Positions 1-8,238 of a stretch of DNA of 64,000 nt are shown piece after piece. The stretch comes from Methylotenera_A sp049687015. GTDB taxonomy: Bacteria > Pseudomonadota > Gammaproteobacteria > Burkholderiales > Methylophilaceae. The position numbers and the translations under genes were made by a program. Where the stretch lies: NCBI GenBank assembly GCA_049687015.1, contig JBAVIP010000050.1, positions 62,001 to 126,000 of the forward strand. Reading direction: 5' to 3'. Numbering within the stretch: position 1 is the stretch's first letter; each line of letters starts with the position of its first letter. The notes under the pieces were generated by a model. The model was not told the origin of the DNA, ran no database searches, and was given only the letters and a program-made list of their open reading frames with translations.

Positions 1-26
1 GCGCTTAAGCCAGCTCACTGATTGCA

Positions 27-710
27 ATGAACGCGGGGAAACGTTTATTAATATTTGAGCGTTTAGCAGCTGCAATTCCCAACCCCACCACCGAGCTGGA
101 ACACAGCAGCACGTTTGAATTATTAATCGCGGTAATTTTATCTGCGCAAGCAACAGATAAAGGAGTGAATATTGCTACGCGTAAGCTTTTTAAAGTAGCC
201 AATACGCCACAGACCATATTTGATTTAGGCATCGAAGGTTTAGAAAGTTACATCAAAACCATCGGGCTGTATCACGCCAAAGCCAAAAATATCATTACCT
301 GTTGTAAGCAATTAATTCAAAAACATGATGCGCTGGTGCCCAATACCAGAGCGGATCTCGAAGCGCTTCCCGGTGTGGGCCGCAAAACCGCTAATGTAAT
401 TTTGAACACCGCATTTAGCCAGCCCACCATTGCGGTTGATACGCACTTGTTCCGCTTAGGAAACCGTACCAGACTTGCCACCGGCAAAAACGTACTGCAA
501 GTCGAACAGAAATATCTAAAAACCATCCCTAAACAATACCTGCAGGATGCACATCATCTACTGATTCTGCATGGCCGTTACACTTGCACCGCCCGTAATC
601 CCAAGTGCGGTGAATGCTGCATTGTAGATTTATGCGAATATCCGCATAAAGTCATTCCGAAACCTCACCTGATGGCCGGGGAAGCTCATTTGAAGGCTGA
701 AACAAATTGA
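27..710 (+). CDS. nth: Endonuclease III (DNA glycosylase/AP lyase)
   Basis: Base-excision repair enzyme that removes oxidised pyrimidines and cleaves the resulting abasic site. The 227 residues carry the family's helix-hairpin-helix motif LPGVGRKTANVIL at about 114-126, with the catalytic lysine at 120. The catalytic aspartate lies in VDTHL at 138. The C-terminal [4Fe-4S] cluster ligands have the exact family spacing C-x6-C-x2-C-x5-C (Cys187, 194, 197, 203). Length is slightly above the usual 210-215 because of a short C-terminal tail. The gene starts close to the window edge, so its upstream partner (often rnfB/rsxB in this class) is not visible. Its stop overlaps the TTG start of the next gene, which suggests translational coupling. 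Confidence 0.97.
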   Translation: MNAGKRLLIFERLAAAIPNPTTELEHSSTFELLIAVILSAQATDKGVNIATRKLFKVANTPQTIFDLGIEGLESYIKTIGLYHAKAKNIITCCKQLIQKHDALVPNTRADLEALPGVGRKTANVILNTAFSQPTIAVDTHLFRLGNRTRLATGKNVLQVEQKYLKTIPKQYLQDAHHLLILHGRYTCTARNPKCGECCIVDLCEYPHKVIPKPHLMAGEAHLKAETN

Positions 711-1810
711 AAGTCGCAACAGGACTAGCCATTGGCGCAACGCCTACGCCAGAACTGGCAGCCAAAGCGGTCGAAATGGCCATGGCAAAAGCCAATATCC
801 ACGCGCCTTCCAGCGTATTGTTATTTTTAACTTCTGAATTTGCGGCTGATCCGCAATCCGCCATCAAAGCTGCTGCCAAGGCAGCACGCTGCACGCAGAT
901 TATCGGCTGCTCGGCCACTGGCATTTTTACGGAAGAAGATTGGGTGATTGATAGCCCGGCCGCTGCCGCGATGGTGTTTTCAGACTTAAACTTCAGCTAC
1001 CCCAGAGCGGATGCCGTGCAGAAAAATGGCGATTTACTGCTTACGCTCACTGCGCCCAATGCCATCAACACGACCTGGCTGAATCAATCCGGACTCAGGT
1101 TCGGCGGCATTTCTGGCGATGCGATTGGACACGGGCCTTTTTCTGTTTGGCAAAACGGCAAAGGCACCACGCAAGGCTACTGCGAAGTGATGCTCAACAA
1201 TATCACGATGGCCGTAGCGGCCACCCATGGCTTGAAGCTAATATCTGCCCCACAAAGAATTACCGCTTGCAATGGCAATGACCTGCTCACCGTAGCCAAT
1301 CTGCCGGCACTTGCCACACTGTTAAGCGCATGGCAAAAACACGCAAAAACTTCAGATCCTGCACCATATCATCAACTCATGGCAGTGCACGCCAGCAAAG
1401 CCAGCCAGATAGAACGGGGTGAATACAATCTCGCCTCCATCATCATCGAGGATGCAGATAATGCCTCCCTTACCCTGACTAAGCCTCTGCAAGCGGGCGA
1501 TTGGCTTAGCTGGGCGATCCGTGATGTGAATGCGGCGCAAATTGATATTGTCAAAACTGCTACCGAGCTTAAACAGCAATTGGACACGGAGCCTGTGTTT
1601 GCCCTGCTGTTTTCCTGTTTAGGACGCGGTCCTTATTTTTATAACGGCACCGACCAAGATTTGGCTTTAATTAGAACGCTGTTCCCCAATCTACCCGTGA
1701 TTGGTTTTTATGGCAATGGCGAAATCGCCCCCATCAACGGCATCAACGAATTACTGCAGTATTCCGCCGTATTGGGCTTGTTTTCCAAAAGCAAAGTAGC
1801 CTATTTATGA
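707..1810 (+). CDS. FIST domain protein (FIST N and FIST C)
   Basis: A 367-residue soluble protein matching FIST-type sensory proteins. The N-terminal half has the alternating strand/helix pattern with VLLFLTSEFA and a QIIGCSATGIF motif near residues 55-75. The C-terminal part has FALLFSCLGRGPYFY followed by PVIGFYGNGEIAP, the typical FIST_C ending. FIST proteins are thought to bind small ligands such as amino acids; no ligand can be read here. The start is a TTG at 707-709 that overlaps the nth stop (TTGA). The stop overlaps the start of the next gene by four bases, so nth, this gene and the DUF1841 gene appear to be one transcription unit. There is no signal peptide or membrane segment. Confidence 0.85.
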   Translation: MKVATGLAIGATPTPELAAKAVEMAMAKANIHAPSSVLLFLTSEFAADPQSAIKAAAKAARCTQIIGCSATGIFTEEDWVIDSPAAAAMVFSDLNFSYPRADAVQKNGDLLLTLTAPNAINTTWLNQSGLRFGGISGDAIGHGPFSVWQNGKGTTQGYCEVMLNNITMAVAATHGLKLISAPQRITACNGNDLLTVANLPALATLLSAWQKHAKTSDPAPYHQLMAVHASKASQIERGEYNLASIIIEDADNASLTLTKPLQAGDWLSWAIRDVNAAQIDIVKTATELKQQLDTEPVFALLFSCLGRGPYFYNGTDQDLALIRTLFPNLPVIGFYGNGEIAPINGINELLQYSAVLGLFSKSKVAYL

Positions 1811-2253
1811 GCCTGTTTAACCCTTCTCGCGACGAAGTGCGCGAATTCTTTTTTGGCATTTGGGCTAAATTTAAGGCTTCACAAGCACTGACCGATTTAG
1901 AAAAAATTGGTTTGGGTGTAATACATATGCACCCAGAATATCACCCCATATTAGATTCGCCAGAGCAATTCAAGCACCAAGCCTACTTTCCGGAAATGGG
2001 CGAAACTAACCCGTTCTTGCACATGAGCCTGCACTTATCCATCCTCGAGCAAATCAGCATCAATCAACCGATTGGCATTGCTGTCATTTACGAACAATTA
2101 AAACTTAAACACCAGAACGAGCATGATGCCCAGCATGATATTCTAGAATGCCTGGCTGAGGTGGTTTGGCAGGCACAGCATAATAACACTGCACTCGATG
2201 CTAACTATTATGTACAATTACTCCAACAAAAAGCGGGCAACCCATCACAATGA
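1807..2253 (+). CDS. DUF1841 family protein
   Basis: A 148-residue soluble protein of the DUF1841 family, widespread in beta- and gammaproteobacteria and of unknown function. Recognisable features are the N-terminal RDEVREFFFGIWAKF, the central HPEYHPIL followed by NPFLHMSLH, and the C-terminal HDAQHDILECLAEVVWQAQ. The conserved histidines suggest metal or nucleotide binding, but that is inference. It overlaps the FIST gene (ATGA at 1807-1810) and the sigma-factor gene (ATGA at 2250-2253), so it links the repair/FIST genes with the sigma/metallophore genes in one continuous run. Confidence 0.85.
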   Translation: MSLFNPSRDEVREFFFGIWAKFKASQALTDLEKIGLGVIHMHPEYHPILDSPEQFKHQAYFPEMGETNPFLHMSLHLSILEQISINQPIGIAVIYEQLKLKHQNEHDAQHDILECLAEVVWQAQHNNTALDANYYVQLLQQKAGNPSQ

Positions 2254-2810
2254 CAACTGCGAATATGCACGACTGGCTTAACGAGCACGGTGATTTTCTG
2301 TATCGATTTGCGCTCGCGCGCTTGCGCGACCCGCACTTGGCTGAAGATGTGGTGCAAGAAACGTTTCTTGCTGCAATCAAATCACCCAACTTTGCCGAGC
2401 AATCTGCACCGCGCACCTGGCTGACTGGCATACTCAAGCATAAAATCATTGATGTCATGCGCAAAAATGCACGCGAAATTGCTGCCTCCGACTTAATGGC
2501 CGACGAAGACGCTAATATGGATGATTTTTTTGATGAGACAAACCATTGGACAGAGCCGCCACAAGCGTGGGACGTGCCAGAAAACGCGCTCCAACAGCAG
2601 CAGTTTTTGGGTATTCTACAAACCTGCATGGACAGACTACCGGCCAAAATAGCGCAACTTTTTTTGATGCGCGACGTGCATGATACTGATAACGAAGAAA
2701 TCTGTAAGGAACTAAATATCACCACGACTAATGCTTGGGTGATGTTGTACCGAGCCCGCATGGGATTAAGAAAATGTTTAGAAATCAACTGGCTGGGAAC
2801 TAAGGTTTAG
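2250..2810 (+). CDS. ECF-type sigma-70 family RNA polymerase sigma factor
   Basis: A 186-residue extracytoplasmic-function sigma factor. Region 2 is clear in the first 75 residues: FLYRFALARLRDPHLAEDVV, then the -10 recognition part TFLAAIKSPNF and RTWLTGILKHKIIDVMRK. Region 4 lies at about 125-178 (LPAKIAQLFLMRDVHD, then the helix-turn-helix EICKELNITTTNAWVMLYRA). An acidic linker rich in Asp and Glu joins the two. It is followed two bases later by a small zinc-finger protein of the anti-sigma type, then by the metallophore genes. The likely role is to direct transcription of that operon in response to metal stress. Target promoters were not identified. Confidence 0.9.
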   Translation: MTTANMHDWLNEHGDFLYRFALARLRDPHLAEDVVQETFLAAIKSPNFAEQSAPRTWLTGILKHKIIDVMRKNAREIAASDLMADEDANMDDFFDETNHWTEPPQAWDVPENALQQQQFLGILQTCMDRLPAKIAQLFLMRDVHDTDNEEICKELNITTTNAWVMLYRARMGLRKCLEINWLGTKV

Positions 2811-2812
2811 AT

Positions 2813-3076
2813 ATGTTGAACTGTAAACAGACTAGTCAGCTTATTTCACAATCGTTAGATCGTTCATTAACACTGCGCGAACGTTTTGCACTACAGCTGC
2901 ATCTAATCGTTTGCAAATACTGCAAGCGCCTTGGTCAACAGTTGCAAGCCTTGCGCGTTGCTTTAAAACAATTGAAAGAGTCTATCGAGAAGAACAACAC
3001 TATCAAGATGTCATCCCAAGCAAGAAAACGTATTGCAGACTTGGTTGAAGCGAATCGCCACAACCATAATACTTAA
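2813..3076 (+). CDS. Putative zinc-finger anti-sigma factor (zf-HC2 type)
   Basis: An 87-residue protein with an N-terminal zinc-finger anti-sigma signature: Cys4, then His30-x3-Cys34-x2-Cys37 (HLIVCKYC). This is the HxxxCxxC pattern of ZAS domains, which hold an ECF sigma factor inactive. It lacks any transmembrane segment, so it would be a cytoplasmic anti-sigma, possibly sensing metal or redox directly through the zinc site. It sits two bases after the sigma gene and 23 bases before the metallophore precursor. Assignment as partner of the upstream sigma factor is by position. Confidence 0.8.
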   Translation: MLNCKQTSQLISQSLDRSLTLRERFALQLHLIVCKYCKRLGQQLQALRVALKQLKESIEKNNTIKMSSQARKRIADLVEANRHNHNT

Positions 3077-3099
3077 CTTAATTTAAAAAGGAATTTTTC

Positions 3100-3483
3100 A
3101 TGAAAACATCAAATAAAACACTCGCATTAGCTATTAGTGGCGCATTAACACTCTCTATTGGTGCTGCAAGCGTTCAGGCTGCAAGTAACCCATTTGCAAT
3201 TAAATCGCTTTCCAGCGGTTATCAAGTAGCTGAGGCCGATACCAAAATGAAGGATGGCAAATGCGGCACTGGCAAATGCGGTGCCAACAAGAAAAAAACC
3301 ATGGAAAAATCCAAAATGGAAAAAGAAATGAAAGAAAAGGCAACTGAAGGTAATTGCAGTGCTGAGATGAAATCTAAAGAAGGTAATTGCAGCGCTGAAA
3401 TGAAGGCTAAAGAAGGTAACTGCAGTGCTGAAATGAAGGGTAAAGAGGGCAATTGCAGCGCTGAAATGAAAGCCAAGAAATAA
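3100..3483 (+). CDS. hvfA: HvfA-type RiPP metallophore precursor with four 11-residue Cys repeats
   Basis: A 127-residue secreted precursor. Residues 1-27 are a signal peptide ending SVQA/AS. The core holds six cysteines: two in GKCGTGKCG (Cys55, Cys60), the motif type seen in HvfA-family peptides whose cysteines are modified by an MNIO enzyme, and four in the exact tandem repeat EGNCSAEMKxK (Cys86, 97, 108, 119; period 11 residues, 33 bases). Between them lies a lysine/methionine-rich, probably helical stretch. The next two genes encode the MNIO maturase and its HvfC-type partner, which supports a ribosomally made, modified, metal-binding peptide (copper in studied relatives). A ribosome site AAGGAA precedes ATG 3100. 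The C-terminal repeat array is unusual. Whether those four cysteines are modified is unknown. Confidence 0.85.
   Translation: MKTSNKTLALAISGALTLSIGAASVQAASNPFAIKSLSSGYQVAEADTKMKDGKCGTGKCGANKKKTMEKSKMEKEMKEKATEGNCSAEMKSKEGNCSAEMKAKEGNCSAEMKGKEGNCSAEMKAKK
3346..3477 (+). repeat. Four tandem 33-bp repeats in the hvfA coding region
   Basis: Four consecutive 33-base units, each encoding EGNCSAEMK plus two variable residues. The units differ at several, mostly synonymous, third positions, so the protein repeat has been held while the DNA has drifted. Copy number may vary between strains. Confidence 0.95.
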
Positions 3484-3502
3484 GCATACCTTTTTGTTTT
3501 AA

Positions 3503-4393
3503 ATGCCAACACTGGCTGACATCAAAGGCGTAGGTTTGGGGTTAAAGCGCGAGCTGATACCCCAAATCCAAAGCCTGCACTCAAATAATACAGGCCAAAA
3601 CCCTTCAATATCTAATATCAATTTTGTAGAAATCGCTCCAGAAAATTGGATAGGCGCGGGTGGGAAATCTGCGGCTGATCTGGCTTGGTTTGTGGAGCGC
3701 TTTCCGATGGTTTGCCACGGGTTATGCCTTTCTTTGGGTGGCCCAGACCCACTCAATATTGATTTTTTAAAGCAGGTAAAGCAGTTCCTCGAATTCAATC
3801 AGATTCCACTCTATACTGAGCATTTAAGCTACTGCAGCGACATTCAGCACGGTAAAGCGGGTTATTTGTACGATTTATTACCAATACCATTTACCGAAGA
3901 AGCCGTGCATTACGTAGCCAAACGCATCCGCCAAACACAAGACATATTAGGTCAACGCATTGCGGTAGAAAATGCTTCGTTTTACGTAGCTGCGCCGATT
4001 TCAACGATGGATGAACTCACATTTATCAAAGCAGTGCTGGATGAAGCTGACTGTTGGCTACATTTAGATGTGAACAATATTTACGTCAACAGCGTAAATT
4101 TTGGCTTTGATGCGCAAGCGTTTTTACGCAGCATACCAGGTGAGCGCATTGTATACAGCCATGTTGCGGGGCATTTGCAAGTACAGCCTGATTTGCTGGT
4201 TGATACGCATGGTGAGAATATCATTGACCCGGTATGGACTCTGCTGGATGAGGCGTACCAATTATTTGGCACCTTCCCAACACTGCTTGAGCGTGATTTG
4301 AATATTCCAGCTCTACCTGAATTGATTCAAGAAATTGATAAAATTGCAGAATATCAAACACGTCATCATTTGCAACAGACGCGAGTTGCATGA
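3503..4393 (+). CDS. hvfB: MNIO-type (former DUF692) RiPP maturase, HvfB/BufB family
   Basis: A 296-residue TIM-barrel enzyme of the multinuclear non-heme iron oxidative (MNIO) family, which oxidatively remodels cysteines in precursor peptides into oxazolone/thioamide or thiooxazole groups. Family landmarks are all visible: VGLGLKRE at the start, EIAPENW, HGLCLSLGG, TEHLSYC, AVENASFY, LHLDVNNIYVN, YSHVAGH, DTHGENIIDPVW and LLERDLNIP. The conserved His, Asp, Glu and Asn residues in these motifs supply the iron ligands in the family. It lies 19 bases after the precursor and overlaps hvfC (ATGATG at the stop). The enzyme acts in the cytoplasm before export. Confidence 0.93.
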   Translation: MPTLADIKGVGLGLKRELIPQIQSLHSNNTGQNPSISNINFVEIAPENWIGAGGKSAADLAWFVERFPMVCHGLCLSLGGPDPLNIDFLKQVKQFLEFNQIPLYTEHLSYCSDIQHGKAGYLYDLLPIPFTEEAVHYVAKRIRQTQDILGQRIAVENASFYVAAPISTMDELTFIKAVLDEADCWLHLDVNNIYVNSVNFGFDAQAFLRSIPGERIVYSHVAGHLQVQPDLLVDTHGENIIDPVWTLLDEAYQLFGTFPTLLERDLNIPALPELIQEIDKIAEYQTRHHLQQTRVA

Positions 4394-5127
4394 TGCTTGA
4401 TTTTCAACATTATCAAATTGCCTTCACGGCACACCTACGCAACCCAAGCCAACATAAAAAACCAGCGCGCGTAGCTGATTCGCGTATGGCGATTTACCGA
4501 GAAATTGTGTTCAACAATATTTTCGGCTCAGTTTCTGCGTGTTATCCTGTATGCAAAAGTATGTTAGGCGCTCATGCTTGGCGCAAGCTTGTACGACAAT
4601 TTTTTGCATATCACCAAGCCAATAGCCCAATTTTTAGGGAAATTCCGCAGCAGTTTTTACAGTTCATAAATGACGTTAAAGATTTGCCTGCATATTTACA
4701 GCAGCTAGCGCATTACGAATGGGTAGAACTGGCGGTTAATTCGCAACAGACTACACCGCCAAAACTAAGCAAAAAAATGGATTTATTGAATGAAAAACCA
4801 ATATTGGCGCCAGCAAACATGCTATTAGAGTACGATTATCCAGTACACAAAATTTCTAAGCGTAATAAGCCAAAAACCACTGAAAAAACCTATTTACTGG
4901 TTTTTAGAAACAATGAACATCGAGTTAAATTTATTGAATTAAACCCAATGACTTTTCAATTATTAACTTTGATTCAAGAAAATGAAATGACCGGAAAGCA
5001 AGCATTAACAAAGCTCGCAGAAAAAATAGGACATCCGGATACCGAAGCTATTATTCAATTTGGCAAAGAAATCTTGACTGATTTAGCGAATCAGCAAGCA
5101 ATTATTGGCAGCATAAAAATCAACTAA
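4390..5127 (+). CDS. hvfC: HvfC-type RiPP maturation partner (DUF2063 N-terminal domain)
   Basis: A 245-residue protein with the DUF2063 putative DNA-binding/partner domain in the first 110 residues (MAIYREIVFNNIFGSV, CYPVCKSMLG, AWRKLVRQFFAYH, FLQFINDV) followed by a C-terminal domain containing YDYPVHKI and a winged-helix-like end. In studied systems this protein delivers the precursor to the MNIO enzyme. The start is ATG 4390 or 4393, overlapping the hvfB stop. The 3' end overlaps the convergent DUF1289 gene by eight bases, with no terminator between them. No DoxX-type fourth gene (hvfD) is present. Confidence 0.88.
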   Translation: MMLDFQHYQIAFTAHLRNPSQHKKPARVADSRMAIYREIVFNNIFGSVSACYPVCKSMLGAHAWRKLVRQFFAYHQANSPIFREIPQQFLQFINDVKDLPAYLQQLAHYEWVELAVNSQQTTPPKLSKKMDLLNEKPILAPANMLLEYDYPVHKISKRNKPKTTEKTYLLVFRNNEHRVKFIELNPMTFQLLTLIQENEMTGKQALTKLAEKIGHPDTEAIIQFGKEILTDLANQQAIIGSIKIN

Positions 5128-5305
5128 ATTGTTGCGCTTCTCGCTCACTAGCTTTTAGCACAACTTCCTGCTTTTGCTGATTATCTAAATCCCACCATTG
5201 CTGAATCTCTTCAATGGTGCGGTAGCAGCCATGGCAAAAGCCCGTTGCATCATTCATGCTACACACGCCAATACAAGGCGATTGAATTTCTGTTTCTGCT
5301 AACAT
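5120..5305 (-). CDS. DUF1289 domain protein
   Basis: A 61-residue protein with the DUF1289 four-cysteine signature: SPCIGVC (Cys11, Cys15) and GFCHGCYRT (Cys24, Cys27), followed by EEIQQWWDL. Four closely spaced cysteines suggest zinc or an iron-sulfur site; function is unknown. It is the last gene of the minus-strand run that starts with the M23 peptidase and secA, 29 bases beyond the secA stop. Its last eight bases overlap the convergent hvfC. Confidence 0.85.
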   Translation of the reverse strand: MLAETEIQSPCIGVCSMNDATGFCHGCYRTIEEIQQWWDLDNQQKQEVVLKASEREAQQFS

Positions 5306-5334
5306 CTTTGAATTACTAAACTAAGTAAGAGCAC

Positions 5335-8061
5335 TTAACTTAACGCGCCATGGCATTGCTTGTATTTTTTGCCAGAACCGCATGGGCACGGATCGTTGCG
5401 CCCTACTTTAACGCCCTCACGCACCACAGGTTGACCGCTAGCTAACTGCGCAGCTTCTGCTTCTGATGGGTTTGCTAGCGCTTCATCAAAATCCGCATGC
5501 TGATATTGCACATTGGCAACTTCTTGCGGTTTTTCTACCGCCTCAACATCGTCCTGTGTCTTCACCTGTACTAGCATAGTGATTTTAGTCACTTCGCTTT
5601 TTACCGTATTAAGCAAGGCTTCAAACAGCTGAAATGCCTCGCGTTTGTATTCCTGTTTAGGATTTTTTTGCGCGTAAGAGCGCAAATGTATGCCCTGACG
5701 CAGATGATCTAGCGCCGCCAGATGTTCACGCCAATGATTATCGATACTCTGCAGCATCACCGCACGTTCAAACTGGCGCATGGTGTTGGTGCTGGCAAGT
5801 GCTTCTTTAGCCAAATATGATTTATCTGCTGCTTCAAAAATACGCTCACGCAGCGTTTCTTCATGCAAATCCGGGTTTTCCTCCAACCACTTGCCTACTG
5901 GTAACTCAAGTCCGGTTTCTTCTGCAATATCTTTTTCCAAACCGGAAATATCCCATTGTTCTTCTACACTGCCCTGCGGAATATGCGTAGCTATCATGTC
6001 TGAAAGCACGTCATGGCGCATTGCACTAATGGTATCGCCAATATCCGTGGCCTCCAGCAGTTCGTTGCGTTGCTCGTAAATCACCTTGCGCTGGTCGTTA
6101 GAAACATCATCAAACTCGAGTAGCTGTTTACGAATATCAAAGTTACGGCCTTCCACTTTGCGTTGCGCATTTTCAATGGCGCGCGTCACCATCGCATGCT
6201 CAATCGCCTCACCTTCAGGCATTTTCAAGCGCTCCATAATCGCCGAGACGCGATCACCCGAGAATATGCGCAATAATTGGTCATCAAGAGATAAATAGAA
6301 ACGACTCGAACCAGGGTCGCCTTGGCGGCCAGAGCGGCCGCGCAGCTGGTTATCGATACGGCGCGACTCATGGCGTTCGGTACCAATAATATGCAAGCCA
6401 CCTGCAGCCACTACCGCGTCATGGCGCTTTTGCCACTCGGCTTTTGTTTGCGCAATTTTAGTTTCTTTCTCTGCATCGCTTAAATTAGCATCGCTGCGAA
6501 CCGCATGGATACTGGCTTCTGGGTTGCCTCCCAACACAATATCCGTGCCACGGCCTGCCATATTGGTGGCGATGGTAATCGCGCCCGGGCTACCAGCTTC
6601 GGCCACAATATGCGCTTCGCGCTCATGCTGTTTTGCATTTAAAACTTCATGTTCCAACTTGGCTTTTGTGAGCAAAGTTGAAATCAGCTCCGAGTTCTCA
6701 ATCGAGGTCGTTCCTACCAGCACTGGCTGGCCAATAGCTTGGCATTGTTTAATATCCTCGATCACCGCGTTATATTTTTCGTTTGAAGTGCGATACACTT
6801 TATCCATCGCGTCTTTACGCAACATATCACGATGGGTGGGAATCACCACCGTTTCCAGGCCATAAATCTGATTGAATTCGTACGCTTCGGTATCCGCCGT
6901 GCCTGTCATACCCGAGAGTTTTTGATACATGCGGAAATAATTCTGGAATGTAATGGAAGCCAGAGTTTGATTCTCTTTTTGAATTGCCACGCCTTCTTTG
7001 GCTTCCACGGCCTGGTGCAAGCCATCTGACCATCGGCGGCCTGGCATCTTGCGGCCTGAAAACTCATCTACGATGACAATCTCACCATTATCCACCACAT
7101 AGTGCTGGTCTTTTTTGAATAAATTTTGCGCACGCAACGAAGCGTACAAATGATGTACCAGGGTAATATTGGCCGGCTCATACAGACTGGAGCCCTCGGT
7201 CAACAAGCCGGAACTGGCAAGAATTTCCTCGGCACGTTCATGCCCCGCTTCAGACATGGTCACGGTTTGCGCCTTTTCATCTACCCAGAAATCACCCGCA
7301 CCCTCTTCTTCAGCTTGCTTGGTAAGCTGAAGCGCGACCGCATTAATCTGGTTGTATAAATCTATACTGTGTTCGGCCTGGCCAGAAATAATCAGCGGCG
7401 TACGTGCTTCATCAATCAGAATCGAATCCACCTCATCCACCAACGCATAACTCAGGCCGCGCTGAACACGCTCTTCAGCGGTAAACACCATGTTGTCGCG
7501 TAGATAGTCAAACCCAAATTCATTATTGGTGCCATAAGTAATATCGGCGGCGTAAGCAAGCTGTTTGGCATCATGCTGCATTTGCGATAAATTAATGCCC
7601 ACACTCAATCCCAGAAAATTGTAAAGCTTACCCATCCATTCGGCGTCACGCTTGGCGAGGTAATCATTCACAGTGACCACATGCACGCCTTTGCCCGTAA
7701 TCGCGTTCAAATACACAGGCAAGGTAGCCACCAGCGTTTTACCTTCGCCTGTGCGCATCTCGGCGATCTTGCCTGCGTTAAGCACCATGCCGCCAATCAT
7801 CTGCACATCAAAATGACGCATTTCAAGTGCCCGCACGCCGCCTTCGCGCACTACGGCGAAAGCTTCCGGCAACAGCTTTTCCAAGCTTTCGCCTTGTTGA
7901 AAACGCTGTTTGAATTCTTCTGTTTTTGCGCGCAAGGCTTCATCGGACAGCGCTTGCATGGCGGGTTCTAGCGCATTGATTTCTTTGACTTTTTGGCCAT
8001 ATTGCTTAACTAGCCTATCGTTACGACTACCGACAAATTTTCTGAACAACGTGGATAACAT
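5335..8061 (-). CDS. secA: Preprotein translocase ATPase SecA
   Basis: The 908-residue motor of the Sec export pathway, which drives unfolded precursors through SecYEG at the inner membrane. Visible features are Walker A MRTGEGKTLVATLP at about 102-115, the Walker B/DEAD region VDEVDSILIDEARTPL at about 208-223, the NBD2 motif GRSGRQGDPGSSRFYLS, and the C-terminal zinc-binding tail CPCGSGKKYKQCHG that contacts SecB and phospholipid. Length matches proteobacterial SecA. The start MLSTLFRKFVGSRNDR is the family start. The gene follows the M23 peptidase gene after 163 bases. Confidence 0.99.
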   Translation of the reverse strand: MLSTLFRKFVGSRNDRLVKQYGQKVKEINALEPAMQALSDEALRAKTEEFKQRFQQGESLEKLLPEAFAVVREGGVRALEMRHFDVQMIGGMVLNAGKIAEMRTGEGKTLVATLPVYLNAITGKGVHVVTVNDYLAKRDAEWMGKLYNFLGLSVGINLSQMQHDAKQLAYAADITYGTNNEFGFDYLRDNMVFTAEERVQRGLSYALVDEVDSILIDEARTPLIISGQAEHSIDLYNQINAVALQLTKQAEEEGAGDFWVDEKAQTVTMSEAGHERAEEILASSGLLTEGSSLYEPANITLVHHLYASLRAQNLFKKDQHYVVDNGEIVIVDEFSGRKMPGRRWSDGLHQAVEAKEGVAIQKENQTLASITFQNYFRMYQKLSGMTGTADTEAYEFNQIYGLETVVIPTHRDMLRKDAMDKVYRTSNEKYNAVIEDIKQCQAIGQPVLVGTTSIENSELISTLLTKAKLEHEVLNAKQHEREAHIVAEAGSPGAITIATNMAGRGTDIVLGGNPEASIHAVRSDANLSDAEKETKIAQTKAEWQKRHDAVVAAGGLHIIGTERHESRRIDNQLRGRSGRQGDPGSSRFYLSLDDQLLRIFSGDRVSAIMERLKMPEGEAIEHAMVTRAIENAQRKVEGRNFDIRKQLLEFDDVSNDQRKVIYEQRNELLEATDIGDTISAMRHDVLSDMIATHIPQGSVEEQWDISGLEKDIAEETGLELPVGKWLEENPDLHEETLRERIFEAADKSYLAKEALASTNTMRQFERAVMLQSIDNHWREHLAALDHLRQGIHLRSYAQKNPKQEYKREAFQLFEALLNTVKSEVTKITMLVQVKTQDDVEAVEKPQEVANVQYQHADFDEALANPSEAEAAQLASGQPVVREGVKVGRNDPCPCGSGKKYKQCHGALS

Positions 8062-8196
8062 GAAGGGACACCGATTTTCCGACTTAAGCGGAAACCTCTA
8101 ATTAGATTGGATGAAAAGATTACTTTTTTATTTGGGTTAATGTTTAATTGGGGGAGCTAATTTTTAATTCAAGGTTTAAATAAATCTTAAACTGCC

Positions 8197-8238
8197 CTAG
8201 TTATAAAAATCTAGTTATAAAAATTTAGTTATGTAAAT
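8197..8238. repeat. Three tandem 14-bp AT-rich repeats across the M23 peptidase stop codon
   Basis: Units CTAGTTATAAAAAT at 8197-8210 and 8211-8224 are identical. A third, TTAGTTATGTAAAT at 8225-8238, differs at three positions and includes the stop codon (TAA on the minus strand) of the M23 peptidase gene. The rest of the 163-base gap upstream of secA is AT-rich and probably holds the secA promoter, but no convincing -35/-10 pair was read. Confidence 0.9.

Noticed and set aside
1..26. Possible 3' end of an upstream gene (a frame ending TGA at 19-21)
   Set aside because: Too short to identify any product; only six codons are visible.
2201..2788. Minus-strand frame of 195 codons opposite the sigma-factor gene
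   Set aside because: Composition is Ser/Cys-rich as expected from an antisense shadow; the plus-strand sigma factor has clear domains.
3222..3512. Minus-strand open frame of 96 codons opposite hvfA, with repeated ISALQLPS
   Set aside because: It is the mirror of the 33-bp repeats in hvfA; no ribosome site or family features.
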